Source of the DNA: Streptomyces celluloflavus
GTDB lineage: Bacteria; Actinomycetota; Actinomycetes; Streptomycetales; Streptomycetaceae
Length of the DNA stretch: 64,000 nt
Assembly (NCBI GenBank): GCA_000720995.1
Contig: JOEL01000055.1
Coordinates: forward strand, 1 to 64,000
Direction of reading: 5' to 3'
Shown here in pieces: positions 61,488 through 64,000 of the stretch. The notes beneath the pieces were generated by a model, which was given only the letters and a program-made list of their open reading frames with translations, had not been told where the DNA came from and made no database searches. Position 1 is the stretch's first letter; each line of letters begins with the position of its first letter. The translations under genes were made by a program, and so were the position numbers.

Positions 61488-61627
61488 AATCGCTTTACTG
61501 TTCAGGGAGTCGGCGGCGGCCGCGTTGTCGCCGAGTTGGGCGGTCGGGGGTTGGACGGTCGTGAGTGGGGCGGCCATCTGGAGGTCCCGTGGATCTTGAG
61601 CTCGCGGTGGGAGGTTTCGCCTCGGAT
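61488..61627. other. Short intergenic region
   Basis: Between the TetR promoter and the ArsR gene end (140 bases). No gene or strong hairpin seen. Confidence 0.3.
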
Positions 61628-61987
61628 TCAGTCGTGTCCGGGGAGGCCGGAGAGGTCGTGATCCGCGTGCTGGAGGGCCTCGGCCACGAGGCGGCGGAGG
61701 TGCCCGTCCCGCAGGGCGTACACGACGCGGCGCCCGTCCTTGCGTGAGGTGACGAGTCCGGCCAGGCGGAGTTTGGCGAGGTGCTGGCTGACGGCCGGAC
61801 GCGCCGCGCAGACGGCGCCGGTCAGGGTGCTCACATCGGCCTCGCCCCGGCCGAGCGTGTGGAGCAGGGCGAGGCGGGTGCGGTCCGCGAGCAGGCCCAG
61901 GACCTCGGCGGCGCGGGCGAACTGCTCGGCGCCGGGGTCTTGCGGGTGCGAACCGTGTGCAGATGCCAGGTGCATGCGTGCGCTCAT
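61628..61987 (-). CDS. ArsR/SmtB family metal sensor with an alpha-5 zinc-type site
   Basis: A 119-residue winged-helix repressor. Helix-turn-helix: VCAARPAVSQHLAKLRLAGL. The last helix holds Asp94, His96, His107 and His110, fitting the D-x-H-x10-H-x-x-[H/E] alpha-5 ligand set of zinc sensors such as SmtB and CzrA. The alpha-3 cysteine motif of cadmium/lead sensors (CxC) is absent. It is divergent from a CDF efflux gene with a His-rich tail, so zinc or another divalent metal (Co, Ni) is the likely signal. ATG 61987 is chosen; the promoter suggests a leaderless mRNA. Confidence 0.9.
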   Translation of the reverse strand: MSARMHLASAHGSHPQDPGAEQFARAAEVLGLLADRTRLALLHTLGRGEADVSTLTGAVCAARPAVSQHLAKLRLAGLVTSRKDGRRVVYALRDGHLRRLVAEALQHADHDLSGLPGHD

Positions 61988-61993
61988 ACGCAC
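61978..61993. promoter_or_regulatory. ArsR-type operator covering the regulator start codon
   Basis: GTGCG (61978-61982) and CGCAC (61989-61993) form an inverted repeat across the ATG of the arsR gene. CATTAT on the minus strand, 7 nt before the ATG, could be a -10 that places transcription start at or near the ATG. Confidence 0.55.
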
Positions 61994-62111
61994 ATAATGG
62001 AGTAGGCACTTCCCCACGTCCACCTCCCACCGTGCGGCTCCTCCTTCCCCCGAGCGCCCTCCCTCCCCTCCTGCCTCCGTTGCTCTGCCCCACGTCGAAA
62101 GGCGGACTCCC

Positions 62112-63386
62112 GTGAGCGATCACCACGGACACGCCCACTCACCACGACAGCACCACGGGCACGACCAGGAACCTGGCCATGACCGCCGCGATCAGGCTTA
62201 CGGCCATCGCGATCAGGGCCAGAACCGCCGTGACCAGCCCCACGGCCACCACGATCACAGCCACCACGATCACGGCCACTCGCACGACGGCGGCCAGCAG
62301 CCCGCGGCATACCGCTCCGCAGCCCGCCCCTGGACACGTTGGCGCCACCGGAGCGTGCACCTCATGGGCGCGCACCTCATGAGATGGCCGCTCATGGGCT
62401 CGCACCTCCTGCGACCGCACTCCCACGAGTCCGCCGACAAGATCGACCGGGCGGTGGAGTCCTCCGCCCGGGGCATGCGCGCGCTGTGGACCTCGCTGGC
62501 CGTCCTGGGCGCGACGGCGCTGGCGCAGGGCGCGGTCGTGGCCCTGTCCGGGTCGGTGGCCCTGCTGGGCGACACCGTCCACAACGCCGCCGACGCCCTG
62601 ACCGCTCTGCCGCTCGGCGTCGCCTTCGTCCTCGGGCGCAAGGCGGCGAACCGCCGGTACACCTACGGCTACGGCCGGGCCGAGGACCTGGCCGGCATCG
62701 TCATCGTGCTGACGATCACCGCCTCGGCCGGGTACGCCGCCTGGACCGCGATCGGCCGACTGCTCCACCCCGAAGAGGTCAGCCATCTGCCGACGGTGGC
62801 CGCCGCCGCCGTGATCGGATTCCTCGGCAACGAGTGGGTGGCGCGGTACCGCGTCCGCGTCGGCCGCGAGATCGGTTCGGCCGCCCTGGTCGCGGACGGA
62901 CTCCATGCCCGGACGGACGGCTTCACCTCCCTCGCCGTACTGATCGGCGCGGGCGGGGCCGCCATGGGCTGGCGGTCGGCCGACCCGATCGTGGGCCTGG
63001 CCATCACCGCGGCGATCCTGCTGGTACTGCGCGACGTCGCACGCGAGGTGTTCCGCCGCGTGATGGACGCCGTCGATCCCGCACTGGTCGACACCGCGGA
63101 ACAGGCACTCCTGGCGGTCCCCGGCGTCCGCGCCGTGGGCGAACTGCGGCTGCGCTGGATCGGGCACAGGCTGCGCGCGGAGACGGCCATCGTCGTCAGC
63201 GACGACCTGAACCTCCGAGCGGCCCACGACGTGGCGGTCCGCGCCGAGCACGCACTGCTGCACGCCGTACCGAAACTCACCGCCGCCCTGGTCCACGCCG
63301 ACCCCGCCCCGACACCGGGCACACCGGACCCCCACGCGGAACTGGCCCACCACACCGAGCGAAACGAACGGCCCGCACCCGCCTGA
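62112..63386 (+). CDS. Cation diffusion facilitator (zinc-type efflux) with His-rich N-terminus
   Basis: A 424-residue CDF transporter. The first ~60 residues are very rich in His and Asp (runs such as HGHHDHSHHDHGHSHDGG), a cytosolic metal buffer. Six helices follow, with paired metal-site motifs H157-N-A-A-D161 in helix 2 and H265-x3-D269 in helix 5. The HxxxD in helix 2 is the zinc-selective form. The C-terminal domain is ferredoxin-like (VPGVRAVGELRLRWIGHRLR). GTG 62112 has AAGGCGG before it. Divergent from the ArsR sensor. Confidence 0.92.
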   Translation: MSDHHGHAHSPRQHHGHDQEPGHDRRDQAYGHRDQGQNRRDQPHGHHDHSHHDHGHSHDGGQQPAAYRSAARPWTRWRHRSVHLMGAHLMRWPLMGSHLLRPHSHESADKIDRAVESSARGMRALWTSLAVLGATALAQGAVVALSGSVALLGDTVHNAADALTALPLGVAFVLGRKAANRRYTYGYGRAEDLAGIVIVLTITASAGYAAWTAIGRLLHPEEVSHLPTVAAAAVIGFLGNEWVARYRVRVGREIGSAALVADGLHARTDGFTSLAVLIGAGGAAMGWRSADPIVGLAITAAILLVLRDVAREVFRRVMDAVDPALVDTAEQALLAVPGVRAVGELRLRWIGHRLRAETAIVVSDDLNLRAAHDVAVRAEHALLHAVPKLTAALVHADPAPTPGTPDPHAELAHHTERNERPAPA

Positions 63387-63687
63387 CCGGAGCCGTTGTC
63401 CGGGGGCCCGGATCTCCGCCACGAGCCTCGGGCGTCATCAACGGGTGCCGCGACCCCACCTACGAGCCCGTCGACGCTCAAGTACAGCCAGAGGTAAGGC
63501 GGTACATCCCCGTCGATCCCTGTCACGCAGCCGGTGATCGTCGCGCTCCCGACGGCGGCCGGACTCGGCCGACGCCGGCACACGCGCGGTGACTTCCCCC
63601 GGGGCCCCGGTCCGTACGGACTTGCTTCGCAGGTCATACAACCGGCGGCCCTGTCGAGAGGCGCGGCCGCCGGTTGCCGCTTCGGTG
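63387..63687. other. Intergenic region between convergent genes
   Basis: About 300 bases with no plausible gene. It contains the terminator at 63639-63674; nothing else is called. Confidence 0.5.
63639..63674. terminator. Hairpin terminator
   Basis: CAACCGGCGGCC (63639-63650) and GGCCGCCGGTTG (63663-63674) form a perfect 12-bp stem with a 12-nt loop, 14 nt past the eccC-like stop on the minus strand. Confidence 0.85.
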
Positions 63688-64000
63688 GGCTACAGGTCGG
63701 GTTGCCAGCCGAGCTGGACCAGCGAAGTGCCGCGCTTGCGGGTGATGTAGTGGGCGCGGCCCGGTGGCATGGGGCGGGGGCGGACGTTGGCGAGGATGTC
63801 GCCTTCGTTGGGGTCACCGGAGAGGATGAGGGCCTGGGTGCCGAGTTCGGTGAAGCGTTGGAGAACGGGTTCGTAGAGGGCGCGGGAGATACCGGCCGTG
63901 GTGCGGGTGAGGATGAAGTGGATGCCGGTGTCGCGGGCGTAGGGGAGCTTGTCGGTCAGGACTGCCAGCGGGTTGTTGGTGCTGGTGGCGACGAGGTCGT
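63688..64000 (-). CDS. eccC: Type VII secretion protein EccC, C-terminal fragment cut by window edge
   Basis: Only the last ~103 residues are present. They fit the final ATPase domain of EccC/FtsK-SpoIIIE type proteins: PYARDTGIHFILTRTTAGIS, ELGTQALILSGDPNEGDILA and the ending PGRAHYITRKRGTSLVQLGW. The stop is TAG at 63690-63688. EccC drives export through the ESX/T7SS pore. The rest of the system should lie to the right. Confidence 0.85.

Overview
The window is high-GC actinomycete DNA and looks like Streptomyces or a close relative. The evidence is the codon bias, GTG/TTG starts with GGAG-type ribosome sites, an intact conservon (the Cvn four-gene G-protein-like operon), an Mbl-type actin homologue, many LuxR/TetR/LacI regulators, and the end of a type VII secretion ATPase. 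All calls come from reading the sequence; no database was searched.

Layout. 1-2260: copper efflux operon copZ-copA (copA runs off the left edge) behind a CsoR-type operator. 2407-3968: DedA membrane protein and a GNAT acetyltransferase. 4203-6553: a Gfo/Idh/MocA dehydrogenase divergent from a LacI regulator, with two matching palindromes in or beside the shared promoter. 6759-7550: DUF2267 protein, a 19-bp tandem array, and a small HTH protein. 7788-18167: a complete myo-inositol catabolic locus. The sugar porter, iolG and an inosose-dehydratase-like gene face left; iolC, a Cgl0159-type aldolase, iolB, iolD and mmsA face right. 18334-21944: an unusual alpha/beta-hydrolase fused to an ABC ATPase, plus its permease. 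22174-26999: lipoprotein esterase, FUSC protein, Mbl. 27234-29617: TetR regulator and FAD monooxygenase around three 21-bp operators.

29829-32901 is the conservon (sensor-like kinase, roadblock, DUF742, GTPase), followed by an NB-ARC/TPR protein whose P-loop lysine is lost. Convergent to that is the most striking locus: a GT-B-like gene at 35407-37162 split into two frames by fourteen 7-bp repeats. Losing one unit or gaining two would restore one reading frame, so it looks like a phase-variation tract or a gene broken by repeat slippage. 37263-40711: ECF sigma factor with a CU044_5270 partner, and an exported protein resembling only the C-terminal part of large subtilases.

40823-54308 holds two paralogous modules with the same layout: response regulator and histidine kinase on the left strand, ABC ATPase and FtsX permease divergent. 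Small membrane and lipoprotein genes lie between them. 54552-56274 is decayed DNA containing an NRPS condensation-domain relic. It is followed by a class II DAHP synthase, an acyltransferase, an SGNH hydrolase, a TetR regulator, an ArsR/CDF zinc-type efflux pair, and the 3' end of an eccC-like gene.

Across scales the window is rich in short tandem arrays (7, 15, 16, 19 and 20 bp units), some inside coding sequence. Strong hairpin terminators separate most transcription units.
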